DNA from: CAZESH01 sp964514665
GTDB taxonomy: Bacteria > Bacillota > Bacilli > Paenibacillales > KCTC-25726
Direction: 5' to 3'
Assembly: GCA_964514665.1 (NCBI GenBank)
Contig: CAZESH010000112.1
Location: 1-12,458, forward strand
DNA length: 12,458 nt
The notes under the pieces were generated by a model that saw nothing but the letters and a program-made list of their open reading frames with translations, did no database searches and was not told the origin of the DNA. Position numbers and translations under genes: made by a program. Positions 1 through 6,715 of the stretch are shown one piece after another (positions within the stretch are counted from its first letter, which is position 1; each line of letters begins with the position of its first letter).

Positions 1-52
1 CATCTGCCTTACAAGCAGAGGGTCGGCGGTTCGATCCCGTCAGCGTCCACCA
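1..52 (+). tRNA. tRNA-Val (anticodon TAC), 5' end cut off by the window
   Basis: Only the 3' two thirds are present. The anticodon arm is CTGCC-TTACAAG-CAG(A)G with anticodon TAC. It is followed by a normal variable loop, a T arm with the TTCGATC loop, and an acceptor strand ending in discriminator A49 plus an encoded CCA at 50-52. The body closely matches Bacillales tRNA-Val(UAC) as I recall it. It lies 8 bp before the next tRNA, so it is one member of a co-transcribed tRNA cluster whose upstream part lies outside the window. Confidence 0.93.
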
Positions 53-60
53 TTTCATGT

Positions 61-137
<77 letters not shown>

Positions 138-149
138 TATTATTATTGC

Positions 150-223
150 GGGCCTTTAGCTCAGTTGGTTAGAGCGGTCGGCTCATAACCGATTGGTCGG
201 GGGTTCGAGTCCCTCAGGGCCCA
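150..223 (+). tRNA. tRNA-Ile (CAT anticodon, lysidine-modified type); no encoded CCA
   Basis: Complete cloverleaf. The acceptor GGGCCTT (150-156) pairs with AGGGCCC (216-222). The D arm is ordinary, the anticodon loop is CTCATAA, and the T stem GGGGG/CCCTC holds one G-T pair. Discriminator A223 is followed by TATTAA, so the CCA must be added by tRNA nucleotidyltransferase. The CAT anticodon alone could mean elongator Met. The acceptor and D-arm sequence, however, resemble Bacillales tRNA-Ile2 (GGACCTT start, CTCATAA loop) far more than tRNA-Met (GGCGGTG start). In that type C34 is converted to lysidine by TilS so that the tRNA reads AUA. The identity call is by similarity from memory. Confidence 0.85.
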
Positions 224-263
224 TATTAATAGAAGCCCATGATCTTATAAGATTATCAATAGA

Positions 264-325
264 AAATGCCCATCCGGTTCATCCTCCATATGGAGAGCCG
301 AATGGGCATTTATTCGTTTGTTTTG
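264..325 (+). terminator. Rho-independent terminator closing the tRNA cluster
   Basis: A 10-bp perfect outer stem (264-273 with 302-311) continues after one C/A mismatch with CGG/CCG, and an inner self-complementary stretch lies at 284-295, giving one long imperfect hairpin. A T-rich tail (312-324) follows. It is placed 40 bp after the last tRNA and before the next promoter, as expected for the end of a tRNA operon. Confidence 0.75.
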
Positions 326-351
326 CAAAAACCGGAAGGTGTATGCATAAT
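323..351 (+). promoter_or_regulatory. Probable sigma-A promoter for the 109-aa gene
   Basis: TTGCAA (323-328) and CATAAT (346-351) are separated by exactly 17 bp. The predicted transcript starts near 358, leaving a ~50-nt leader before the ATG at 408. It sits just after the tRNA terminator, so the downstream gene needs its own promoter. The -35 matches the consensus at only four of six positions. Confidence 0.5.
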
Positions 352-407
352 TTTTTGCGAAACAACAGAAAACAACATTAACTTGATAAACTTGGGGGAT
401 ATGCGGA

Positions 408-737
408 ATGGAGAAGAAAAAATACTACGTATCCGTGCAGGCCGAATCGATTTTGGAGGATCAGGCGGCGGCAGCGTATGAGCTGGAGATTGAGGCGACG
501 GAAAAAGAAGTGAGCCAATTGCAGGAGCTGTTCGATAAAAAAGGGACGGAGGACAATTATTCATATTTGCGTGCGCATCTTCCGACGTTCTCTTACCATC
601 AGGATAAAGAAAACGACGCTTTTGATTATTATTTGAAGGAAATATACCAGAAGCTTTACGATTTGGGAACGGAGGAGACGAAAAGGCATATCGAAGGCAT
701 GGGTGTGCTGTCCGCGGATTTCTTCCCCTATTCTTAA
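408..737 (+). CDS. Small acidic conserved-looking hypothetical protein (109 aa)
   Basis: I do not recognise this family. The ATG at 408 follows GGGGGAT (394-400) at a normal distance, and a plausible promoter lies upstream, so expression is credible. The protein is 109 residues with no signal peptide or membrane segment, so it should be cytoplasmic. Residues 20-50 are rich in Glu and Lys (YELEIEATEKEVSQLQELFD) and are likely a helix or short coiled coil. The C-terminal half holds aromatic residues (YSYLRAHLPTFSYHQDKEND, YYLKEIYQKLYDLG) and ends in a hydrophobic FFPYS tail. Synonymous third-position variation looks like real coding sequence. It faces the minus-strand SLH gene and shares the intergenic hairpin at 760-795 with it. 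It is monocistronic, and its neighbours give no clue to function. Confidence 0.75.
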   Translation: MEKKKYYVSVQAESILEDQAAAAYELEIEATEKEVSQLQELFDKKGTEDNYSYLRAHLPTFSYHQDKENDAFDYYLKEIYQKLYDLGTEETKRHIEGMGVLSADFFPYS

Positions 738-753
738 TGAACAGTCAAGGCGG

Positions 754-795
754 GAAAAAAGCAGTGCGGGGGCGTATGGCGCTTCCCGGACTGCT
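754..795 (-). terminator. Terminator of the SLH-PrcB gene (possibly bidirectional)
   Basis: AGCAGT-G-CGGG (760-770) pairs with CCCG-G-ACTGCT (785-795), leaving one G/G mismatch and a 14-nt loop. On the minus strand the stem runs into a tract of six T (complement of 755-760), the classic intrinsic terminator layout, 15 bp past the stop at 810. On the plus strand the tail is only CTTTA, so termination of the 408-737 gene here would be weaker. Confidence 0.65.
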
Positions 796-809
796 CTTTA
801 AGCCGCCGA

Positions 810-1784
810 TTATTTCGATGCAGGGGGCAGAAGCTGCGATTTGACCGGCGATGACGTAGGCAGGCTGTCTGCGGCATGGAAGATCCGTTCTCCGACAGGC
901 TTGTATTTAGAGGAAAGGTAAGTTTCCGCCTGCGGATAGGTGACATGTTGAGCCTGCAGCGAACCGGGAGGGGGAGTATTCAGCACGTATTCGATCGTTG
1001 CCGCTGCGTTGTTGCTGAAGCGGATCGCCTCGATCACGATGCTGTAGCCGGTTGTCGGCTGTTCACCCCAGGACAGCGTCACTTTGTTGACTTCATCGTT
1101 GATTTTTTTAACCTGCACGGCAACATTTTGTTGAACTGGAGGCATTGTGTCGTTTGCATGGTTTTTTACAAATGTGATGGCGTTGTACAGCATTACCGCT
1201 GCCTCTGACCGCGTAATATCGGCTTTCGGGCGAAAGCGGTTATGGTCGTCCAGCTCTGCGATTTTGCCGATCAGCAGGTGCTGAATGGCGGTCATGTACC
1301 GGGAATCCACGTTATTCTCATCGGCAAGAAGGACATAGAGCTCAATAAACGAATAATTTCCTGTCGCCTCCAGGGCATGGTCCTGATAAAAGGCAAACTG
1401 CTCCCGCGTGATCGGCGCGTCTGGATCCACGTCGCTGGGAAACGGCACATTGTTCAGGCTTGCGATCACAAAATCCTTGGCGTACCAGGCGTTGTCGGCA
1501 ACCTTGGTGAAAGTGTCGCTTGCTTTAGGTTCCTTGATAAAGCGCAGCCGGTCGAGATTGAGCTGCAGTCCGTTCACCAGAAATGCGGCGCACTGCGCAT
1601 TGGTCAGCAGTCCGTCCGGTTGAAATTTGCCGCTGCCGACTCCGTGGATAATGCCGCGCTGCTGAAGTTCGTTGATTTTTTCTTTTCCCGGACTGTGCTG
1701 CACATCCTGAAAAGCCAGCGCGCTGCCGGCAAAGATGAAAATTGCCATGACGACAAGCAGGCTTGCGCGTATCCATCTTTTCAT
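810..1784 (-). CDS. Secreted SLH-domain protein with PrcB-like C-terminal domain
   Basis: 324 residues from the ATG at 1784; the SD AGGTG (1792-1796) is 7 nt away, while a GTG one codon earlier would be only 4 nt away. Residues 1-24 are a Sec signal peptide (basic start, hydrophobic core, ALA cut site). Three SLH-like repeats follow at about 25-73, 91-139 and 155-206. The second and third carry the ITRE/ITRS anchor motif, while the first has the altered LTNAQ. SLH repeats usually bind pyruvylated secondary cell-wall polymer. Residues about 243-296 (TGYSIVIEA, then a PPPG turn and QHVTYP) resemble the PrcB C-terminal domain, named after a subunit of a treponemal protease complex; its role in Firmicutes is unclear. 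The tail is Ser/Pro-rich. A cell-wall-anchored surface protein is likely; enzymatic activity is not evident. Confidence 0.88.
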   Translation of the reverse strand: MKRWIRASLLVVMAIFIFAGSALAFQDVQHSPGKEKINELQQRGIIHGVGSGKFQPDGLLTNAQCAAFLVNGLQLNLDRLRFIKEPKASDTFTKVADNAWYAKDFVIASLNNVPFPSDVDPDAPITREQFAFYQDHALEATGNYSFIELYVLLADENNVDSRYMTAIQHLLIGKIAELDDHNRFRPKADITRSEAAVMLYNAITFVKNHANDTMPPVQQNVAVQVKKINDEVNKVTLSWGEQPTTGYSIVIEAIRFSNNAAATIEYVLNTPPPGSLQAQHVTYPQAETYLSSKYKPVGERIFHAADSLPTSSPVKSQLLPPASK

Positions 1785-1888
1785 CACATTTCACCTCTAT
1801 TGTATGCTTTTTGCGTGCAAACTTATAGACGTGAATAGGAAAACAAAGGTTGCGGCGGATTATTTTCTCAGTATTTTTGCTTTCTCTG

Positions 1889-1917
1889 TTGGGGATTTCA
1901 GCCAATTGTTTTATAAT
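1889..1917 (+). promoter_or_regulatory. Sigma-A promoter for the oxidoreductase-hydrolase-antiporter unit
   Basis: TTGGGG (1889-1894) and a perfect TATAAT (1912-1917) are 17 bp apart. The predicted start near 1924 lies upstream of the SD GGAG (1942-1945), so the geometry is consistent. No other strong -10 is visible in the divergent region 1785-1953. Confidence 0.65.
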
Positions 1918-1953
1918 GGGGGGAGTAAATTGAATGGGAATGGAGAGATGGGT

Positions 1954-2964
1954 ATGGCTGCAGCGAATCAGGGGAGATTCAGATGGGGCATTTTGGGCAG
2001 TGCGCGGATAGCTTTCAGAGCGGTAATTCCCGGCATCCAAAAGTCCGAGGTGGGCGAGGTTGCCGCAATTGCCAGCAGAAGTTTGGAGAAAGCGAAGGCT
2101 GCTGCGGAAGAATGGAATATTCCGAAATTTTACGGTACTTACGAAGAGCTGCTCCGCGACCCGGATATTGACGCGATATACATACCGCTGCCCAATCATT
2201 TGCATATGGAATGGACGATCAAAGCGGCGGAAGCGGGCAAGCATGTGCTTTGCGAGAAGCCGCTGGCAATCGATGCGAAGCAGGCGGAAATGATGGTGAA
2301 GGCATGCGAGAAAGCGGGCGTGCGGTTGGCGGAAGCTTTCATGTACCGCCATCATCCCCGCTACCAGAGCATCAAGAAAATCATCGCCTCGGGAGAAATC
2401 GGCGAGCTTAGAATGATCCATGCGAGCTTTACCTTCAACGGGGCGGAGCATCTTGCCGGAGATTACCGCACAAAGCCCGAGGAAGGCGGCGGATCGTTGT
2501 ACGATGTCGGCGTCTATCCGCTCAGCGCCGCCCGCATGCTGCTGGGGCAGGAGCCGCTGGCCGTGACGGTTCATTCCGTCTTCCCGGAGCAGTTCGGCGG
2601 CGTCGACATGATGTCGGCCGGCCTGGTGGAGTTTCCCGACGGCGTAAGCCTCACCTTCGACTGCGGCATGTGGGCGGATTTTCGCAACCGCATCGAGATT
2701 TTGGGAGATAAAGGCCGGATCGAGATCCCGCATGCTTTTCTGTATGGAAAGGGCGAAGCGGACTTTACCGTCTTTTCCGGGGGGAGCTCGTGGCAGGAGA
2801 AGGTGGAGGAGCTCGATCAATATACCGCCCAAGCCGACGATTTTGCATACAGCTGCATGAATCATAAACCGCTGAAATTTCCGCCCTCGGACAGCATCCG
2901 CAATATGCGGCTTGTCGAGGCTTGCCTTCAGTCGGCCAAAACCCGCACCCGTGTGGAATTATAA
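1954..2964 (+). CDS. Gfo/Idh/MocA-family NAD(P)-dependent oxidoreductase
   Basis: 336 residues. The N-terminal Rossmann fold shows the dinucleotide motif GILGSARIA (12-20), followed by the family's EKP motif (101-103), whose Lys is catalytic, then EAFMYRHHPRY and the conserved DVGVYP segment of the C-terminal substrate domain. Family members oxidise or reduce sugars, inositols or dihydrodiols. EAFMYR-HP resembles the dihydrodiol/D-xylose dehydrogenase-like branch, but I cannot assign the substrate. Start choice: GGAG (1942-1945) is 8 nt before the ATG at 1954. The ATG at 1948 is too close, and the in-frame TTG at 1930 would sit only a few bases after the predicted transcription start. It is cytoplasmic and the first gene of a three-gene unit; the next gene's SD overlaps its stop codon. 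Confidence 0.93.
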   Translation: MAAANQGRFRWGILGSARIAFRAVIPGIQKSEVGEVAAIASRSLEKAKAAAEEWNIPKFYGTYEELLRDPDIDAIYIPLPNHLHMEWTIKAAEAGKHVLCEKPLAIDAKQAEMMVKACEKAGVRLAEAFMYRHHPRYQSIKKIIASGEIGELRMIHASFTFNGAEHLAGDYRTKPEEGGGSLYDVGVYPLSAARMLLGQEPLAVTVHSVFPEQFGGVDMMSAGLVEFPDGVSLTFDCGMWADFRNRIEILGDKGRIEIPHAFLYGKGEADFTVFSGGSSWQEKVEELDQYTAQADDFAYSCMNHKPLKFPPSDSIRNMRLVEACLQSAKTRTRVEL

Positions 2965-2976
2965 GGAGGATTGGAG

Positions 2977-3822
2977 ATGCCGCATTCGTTTCAGCTTGCC
3001 GTTTCTTCCGATCGCGTGATTCGCGGCAGCTTGTTCCCGGCCAAGGAAGATTCCGCGGGGACATTGATCATCTGCCATGGCTACAAGGGCTTCAAGGATT
3101 GGGGGATGTTCCCGTACGTCGGCGAGCAGCTTTCGGAACGGCTGGATGTGATCACCTTTAATTTTTCCCATAACGGCGTAGGGGAGCAATTGGAGGATTT
3201 TGACGAGCTGGAGAAGTTCGCGCGGAATACCTATTCCCGCGAGCTTGAAGATTTGGATACACTGGCTGCTGCTATCAAGGAAAGAAGCCTGCCCTGCGAG
3301 CCGCAGCCTGCCGCCGATCCGTTGTTTCTGCTTGGGCACAGCAGGGGAGCGGGCGTCTGCCTGATTTATGCCTTCGACCATCCTGAGCGGGTGAAAGGGA
3401 TCATCAGCTGGAACGGGATTGCGAACGTCGATTTGTTCTCTCCGGAAGTCAAGGCGGAGATGCGGGCCAATGGGCGCTCTTACGTGGACAATGCACGAAC
3501 GGGCCAACGCATGCCGTTGGATGTGGAGATTCTGCATGACATCGAACGTAATGCGGAACGCTTCAATATTATTGCCCGGGCACCCGAAGCGAAGGTGCCG
3601 ATCGCTTTGATTCAAGGCTCCAATGACGGGGAAAGGCTGCGAAAAGGTTCGGAAAAGCTGCTGTCCGTTAATCCGCACATCAGTTATACGGTGATTCCGG
3701 GAGGCAGCCACACCTTCGGGGCGGTCCATCCGTTTCGCGGCACGACGGAAGCTCTGGAGCTGGCTTTGGAGAAAAGCGGAGAGGTGCTTCTGCAATGGAG
3801 TCAAGCATACGCAAACAAATAA
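2977..3822 (+). CDS. Alpha/beta hydrolase (dienelactone-hydrolase-like)
   Basis: 281 residues from the ATG at 2977, 7 nt after AAGGAGG (2963-2969); the TTG at 2971 is too close to the SD. The fold signature is complete: an oxyanion-loop region HGYKGFKDWGMFP (34-46), the nucleophile elbow GHSRG with Ser122, Asp217 in GSNDGE and His245 in GGSHTFG form a likely Ser-Asp-His triad. There is no signal peptide, so it is a cytoplasmic esterase or acyl hydrolase of unknown substrate. It begins 12 bp after the oxidoreductase stop and ends 13 bp before the antiporter start, so the three genes are probably co-transcribed. The oxidoreductase neighbour would fit a small sugar-derived or ester substrate, but that is inference. 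Confidence 0.92.
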   Translation: MPHSFQLAVSSDRVIRGSLFPAKEDSAGTLIICHGYKGFKDWGMFPYVGEQLSERLDVITFNFSHNGVGEQLEDFDELEKFARNTYSRELEDLDTLAAAIKERSLPCEPQPAADPLFLLGHSRGAGVCLIYAFDHPERVKGIISWNGIANVDLFSPEVKAEMRANGRSYVDNARTGQRMPLDVEILHDIERNAERFNIIARAPEAKVPIALIQGSNDGERLRKGSEKLLSVNPHISYTVIPGGSHTFGAVHPFRGTTEALELALEKSGEVLLQWSQAYANK

Positions 3823-3835
3823 GGGGCTTGGATAA

Positions 3836-5175
3836 ATGTTGAACGGTCGGCAGTTGGCGGCGGTGACGGGAGTCGCCGTCGCTGGTCTGATGATTGCATA
3901 TATGAGGGGAATCCCGCTGGCTGCGGGATTTTCTTTGGGCCTGGGATTGCTGATGATCTTGATTTTGAAGCATGGGGCGGAGTGGTCCGGTGTGCTCGCG
4001 AGCATGAAGAGGGGAGCGGGCCATACGAAGGAGGTCGTGTGGATTTTGCTGCTGATCGGGCTGCTGATACCGGCCTGGACGGCAAGCGGCACGATTCCTT
4101 ATATGATCCATTTGGGGCTTGGCTTGTTAAACCCGGCTTATTTTCTAAGCTTTACGTTTATATTTGCCGCGGTAATTTCGATGACGATCGGCACCTCGAC
4201 GGGAACGCTGAGCGCCATCGGCATTCCGCTGCTGGGCATGGCCTCGTTTCTGCAGATTCCGCTGCCGCTCGTCGCCGGTGCACTCGCTTCGGGGGCCTTT
4301 GTCGGCGACAGAAGCTCGCCGTTCTCCAGCGCCCATCAGCTGGTGGCCGCTTCTGCAGGCGTCTCCTCAGCCGCCCAGCTGAAGGCGATGCTGCCGACTA
4401 CTGTGGCGGCGGTGGCGGCCAGCCTGCTGTTTTACGCCGCGGCCGATTGGTTTGGGCAATGGCGGACATCGGCCGGAGAAGCGGTCACGACAGCCATCTC
4501 CGACCGCTTCGTGCTGCATCCGGCGCTGATTGTTCCGCCTGTGCTGCTGATTGCATCCGTTCTGCTGCGTCTGCGCATCCGCACAGCTTTTTTGCTGGCG
4601 ATTGCCGCGGCCATCGCACTCGGCAGCTTGCTGCAGCATCTGACTCCCGCAGCCTGGCTGCATGCATTGTGGTCCGGCTATGACAACGGCGAATCGGAGC
4701 GGCTGCGCGGCAAAGGGATATCCGACATGTTCGGCCTTGTGCTGCTGATTGCCATGGCCGGAGCCTTTAACGGCATTCTGGAGGAATACCGCATTCTCCA
4801 GCCGTATATGGCCAAGGTGTTGGGCCCATCTGTTTCGCTTTTCCGCTCGACCTTTCGCAGCTGTTGTTCGGGCTCGGACTGGGGCTTGTATCCTGCACGC
4901 AAACGCTGCCGATCATGATGAGCGGCAGAAGCCTGCTGCCGATCTGGTCGCAGCGGCATGAGCCGGTGCAGCTGGCGCGGGTCGTCGCCGATACGAGCCT
5001 GATCTTCGCGGCGCTTATTCCCTGGAATATGCTGGCGATCCTTTGCAGCACCGTGATGGGCGTGCCTGTGGAAAGCTATGCGCCATATGCTGTTTTTCTC
5101 TGGACGCTGCCGCTCTTGACCTTGCTGCATTCCCGGATCAGGGGGAGAAAAGCGTCTGCGTCTCTCGTACCGTGA
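3836..5175 (+). pseudogene. NhaC-type Na+/H+ antiporter gene interrupted by a one-base frameshift
   Basis: The ATG at 3836 follows AAGGGG (3821-3826). The first frame encodes multiple hydrophobic membrane segments with NhaC-like signatures: GTSTGTLSAIGIP and GDRSSPFSSAHQLVAASAG. It runs in family sense to about residue 335 (PYMAKVLGPSVSLF), then changes to a basic nonsense tail that stops at 4918. From about 4843 the +1-shifted frame gives the missing membrane part (PLDLSQLLFGLGLGLVSC, then TQTLPIMMSGRSLLPIW) and ends at 5175. Adding one T to the run 4839-4842 (SLFPLDLSQ) restores a 446-residue protein, normal for NhaC. As written the product lacks its last ~110 residues and is probably non-functional, unless the missing base is a sequencing error. 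The intact family exchanges Na+ for H+ across the cytoplasmic membrane. It is the third gene of the unit and converges on the nucleotidase gene with a 6-bp gap and no visible terminator between them. Confidence 0.88.
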
Positions 5176-5181
5176 ATCGGC

Positions 5182-5712
5182 TTAATCGATCAGCAGTTCG
5201 GCGATTTCCCGCCAGCTGTCGGCGCGTTCGAATTGTTCATTGCCGCTGTTGTGAAAGGCGCTGAAGAGAATGCCGCGTCCTTTGAAAGCGTGCAAATTCC
5301 GCGGGCTGTCGTCGATCAGGATATCGGCGCCGATGATGCTTTTGTCCCCGCAGAACACATAGTGCGAGTCGGGAATGAAGCTGAAGTGCCGCTGCAGCCA
5401 ATCGTACTTGGCTTTAAAGGACATCGGCACTTCCATTGCGGCCGTGGCAATGTAGATCTCATAGTGCTTGCTCAGCTCATAAACGACCTCCTGGCTGTCC
5501 TCCACAACCTCAAGATCGAGGAAAAAATCGGGGATTGCGAGATAATCGTAAATTTTCTGGCCGCATTCGGACTTGACCGCATCGATCATTCTTCGCCCGA
5601 CGATGCTTTCCTTGCTCAGGCAGTCGTTGTAATCGCGGTTGTAATGGTCCATCCATTTGAGATGAAGGTCGGCCAACACGCCGTCCTGGTCGATGGCAAG
5701 TTTTTTCTTCAT
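5182..5712 (-). CDS. HAD-superfamily 5'(3')-deoxyribonucleotidase-like protein (NT5C type)
   Basis: 176 residues; the ATG at 5712 lies 5 nt after GGAGGA. All HAD motifs are visible: the nucleophile/acid pair D8-x-D10 in IDQDGVLAD, motif II Thr90 in YIATAAM, motif III Lys124 in FCGDKSIIGAD, and the Mg2+-binding pair D134-D135 in LIDDSPRN. The pattern DxDGVxAD with IDDSPRN is that of the small NT5C family, which removes the 5'-phosphate from (deoxy)nucleoside monophosphates; Bacillus YqfW and YorS are relatives. It is cytoplasmic. It is divergent from the NUDIX hydrolase gene, which also processes nucleotide-type substrates, so the pair may share a pool-sanitising role. Exact substrate unknown. 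Confidence 0.9.
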   Translation of the reverse strand: MKKKLAIDQDGVLADLHLKWMDHYNRDYNDCLSKESIVGRRMIDAVKSECGQKIYDYLAIPDFFLDLEVVEDSQEVVYELSKHYEIYIATAAMEVPMSFKAKYDWLQRHFSFIPDSHYVFCGDKSIIGADILIDDSPRNLHAFKGRGILFSAFHNSGNEQFERADSWREIAELLID

Positions 5713-5856
5713 GGTTTCCTCCCGTTTTTGATGCTGTCTCTACTATTCATAATATATTCTACAATATCGCATTTCGGGAGCCGATTCCACCGTCGTGCAT
5801 ACGAAGGACATGCTTTCGCACAGCATACCAGGCAAATCTATCAAAAGGAGAACGTT

Positions 5857-6333
5857 ATGTCAGAATCGTCAAAGGATCTAATGCGCCGCCGCTTCAAGCT
5901 TATCGCCGCTGTCCACATCTTCCTGCTTCGGGACGGACAGGTGCTGCTGCTGAAACGGCAAAACACCGGGTACTGCGACGGGATGTACAGCGTGGTCGCC
6001 GGGCATTTGGACGGCGATGAGCAAGTGGTGCAGGCCGCCGTGCGCGAAGCGAAGGAGGAAGCGGGCATCGAGATCGCGCCGCAGGATGTGCGACTCATCG
6101 GGGTGATGCACCGCCGCTCCGATGAGGAGCGGATCGACTTCTTTGTCGCCGTGGAGCGCTGGCGGGGCACGATCCGCAACGCCGAACCGGACAAGTGCGA
6201 GGAGCTGCGATGGTTCCCGCTCGACGCCCTGCCGGACGCGGAAATGATCCCGTACGTGCGCCGCTCGCTCGACAATTACATCCGCGGAGAATGGTTCGAC
6301 AGCTACGGCTGGCCGGTTGAGGAGGAGCTGTGA
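5857..6333 (+). CDS. NUDIX hydrolase
   Basis: 158 residues; the ATG at 5857 is 6 nt after AAAGGAG (5844-5850). The full NUDIX box spans residues 49-71: Gly49, five residues, Glu55, seven residues, then REAKEEAG and Ile71, with the metal-binding glutamates E67 and E68. The fold hydrolyses nucleoside diphosphates linked to another group, giving NMP plus a phosphorylated moiety. The C-terminal part (CEELRWFPLDALP, VRRSLDNYI) is typical of MutT/ADP-ribose-like members and supports a complete protein, but the substrate cannot be told. Longer in-frame extensions upstream lack an SD. It is cytoplasmic. A hairpin at 6368-6404 follows the stop. Confidence 0.93.
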   Translation: MSESSKDLMRRRFKLIAAVHIFLLRDGQVLLLKRQNTGYCDGMYSVVAGHLDGDEQVVQAAVREAKEEAGIEIAPQDVRLIGVMHRRSDEERIDFFVAVERWRGTIRNAEPDKCEELRWFPLDALPDAEMIPYVRRSLDNYIRGEWFDSYGWPVEEEL

Positions 6334-6367
6334 ATAGAGCCGCCTTGGGCTGTACTGGCCTTGGGCA

Positions 6368-6404
6368 TGGCTTTTCCCCTCTTTTGGAGAGAGGGGCAAA
6401 GCCA
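6368..6404. repeat. Inverted repeat forming a 14-bp hairpin downstream of the NUDIX gene
   Basis: TGGCTTTTCCCCTC (6368-6381) faces GAGGGGCAAAGCCA (6391-6404) with a single T/G mismatch and a 9-nt loop. It begins 34 bp after the NUDIX stop. It has no T tract on the plus strand, so it is not a canonical terminator; it could protect mRNA 3' ends or act as a weak terminator. Confidence 0.6.
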
Positions 6405-6415
6405 ATCCATCGCGC

Positions 6416-6632
6416 ACCTGCAAAAATGCAGGTAAATCGCCTTCTGCAGCGGATTTGGCCGCTATTACCTGCAAAATTGCGGGTGAATCGATTGTTTTCT
6501 CCGCTATACTCGTTTATTTGCCCCATTTTCCTGCAAATTTACATTAACGCGCTTCTCGTTCAGCGGACTTGCCCATATTACCTGCAGATATATATTAATG
6601 CTTCGTTCCCCCCGAAATTTAGTGCCCTCTGA
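6416..6632. repeat. Four degenerate copies of a ~51-bp repeat in a gene-free stretch
   Basis: The copies begin near 6416, 6467, 6529 and 6580, each opening with (A/T)CCTGCA. They continue with A/T-rich sequence and, in copies 1 and 3, a CAGCGGA-TTG segment ending in CTATT/CATATT. Spacings are 51, 62 and 51 bp. Copy 1 contains a perfect 7-bp stem (ACCTGCA / TGCAGGT, AAAA loop, 6416-6433). Copy 2 keeps this stem with one G-T pair, and copies 3 and 4 have lost it. The whole gap 6334-6763 has no credible gene: the one long plus-strand frame is repeat-derived. It holds this array, the hairpin at 6368-6404 and, at its end, the tRNA-Val promoter. Confidence 0.65.
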
Positions 6633-6715
6633 TTCGCAGCGATCAACCAGTCCCGCCCAAAAATTGTATAAATTTTAATGTAAAAATATTCTCTTTAGCT
6701 TTATCATTTTTCCAT

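Noticed and set aside
242..253. Perfect 12-bp palindrome ATCTTATAAGAT between tRNA-Ile and its terminator
   Set aside because: A few such palindromes are expected by chance in a window this size, and nothing in the context gives it a role.
1799..1828. Sporulation sigma-E-like promoter on the minus strand (CATACAAT with a CTATAAG at 15 bp) before the SLH-PrcB gene
   Set aside because: The transcript would begin near 1792, inside or after the SD at 1792-1796, leaving no usable ribosome site; the -35 match is also poor.
1525..2865. 446-codon minus-strand frame opposite the oxidoreductase and SLH genes
   Set aside because: It mirrors the well-supported plus-strand Gfo/Idh/MocA gene, has low-complexity His/Arg-rich sequence and no family motif, and ends inside another gene.
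2959..4092. 377-codon minus-strand frame opposite the hydrolase and antiporter
   Set aside because: It is antisense to two genes with clear motifs and has no SD or recognisable domain.
5233..5856. Long N-terminal extension of the NUDIX gene in the same frame
   Set aside because: The strong SD and ATG at 5857 begin exactly at a normal NUDIX N-terminus; the extension runs antisense through the nucleotidase gene.
6330..6632. 100-codon plus-strand frame starting with GTG and overlapping the NUDIX stop
   Set aside because: Its sequence is produced by the ~51-bp DNA repeats (LQIYINALL, LQIYINASF) and the hairpin; the SD-like GGAGGAG is only about 2 nt from the GTG and belongs to the NUDIX coding end.
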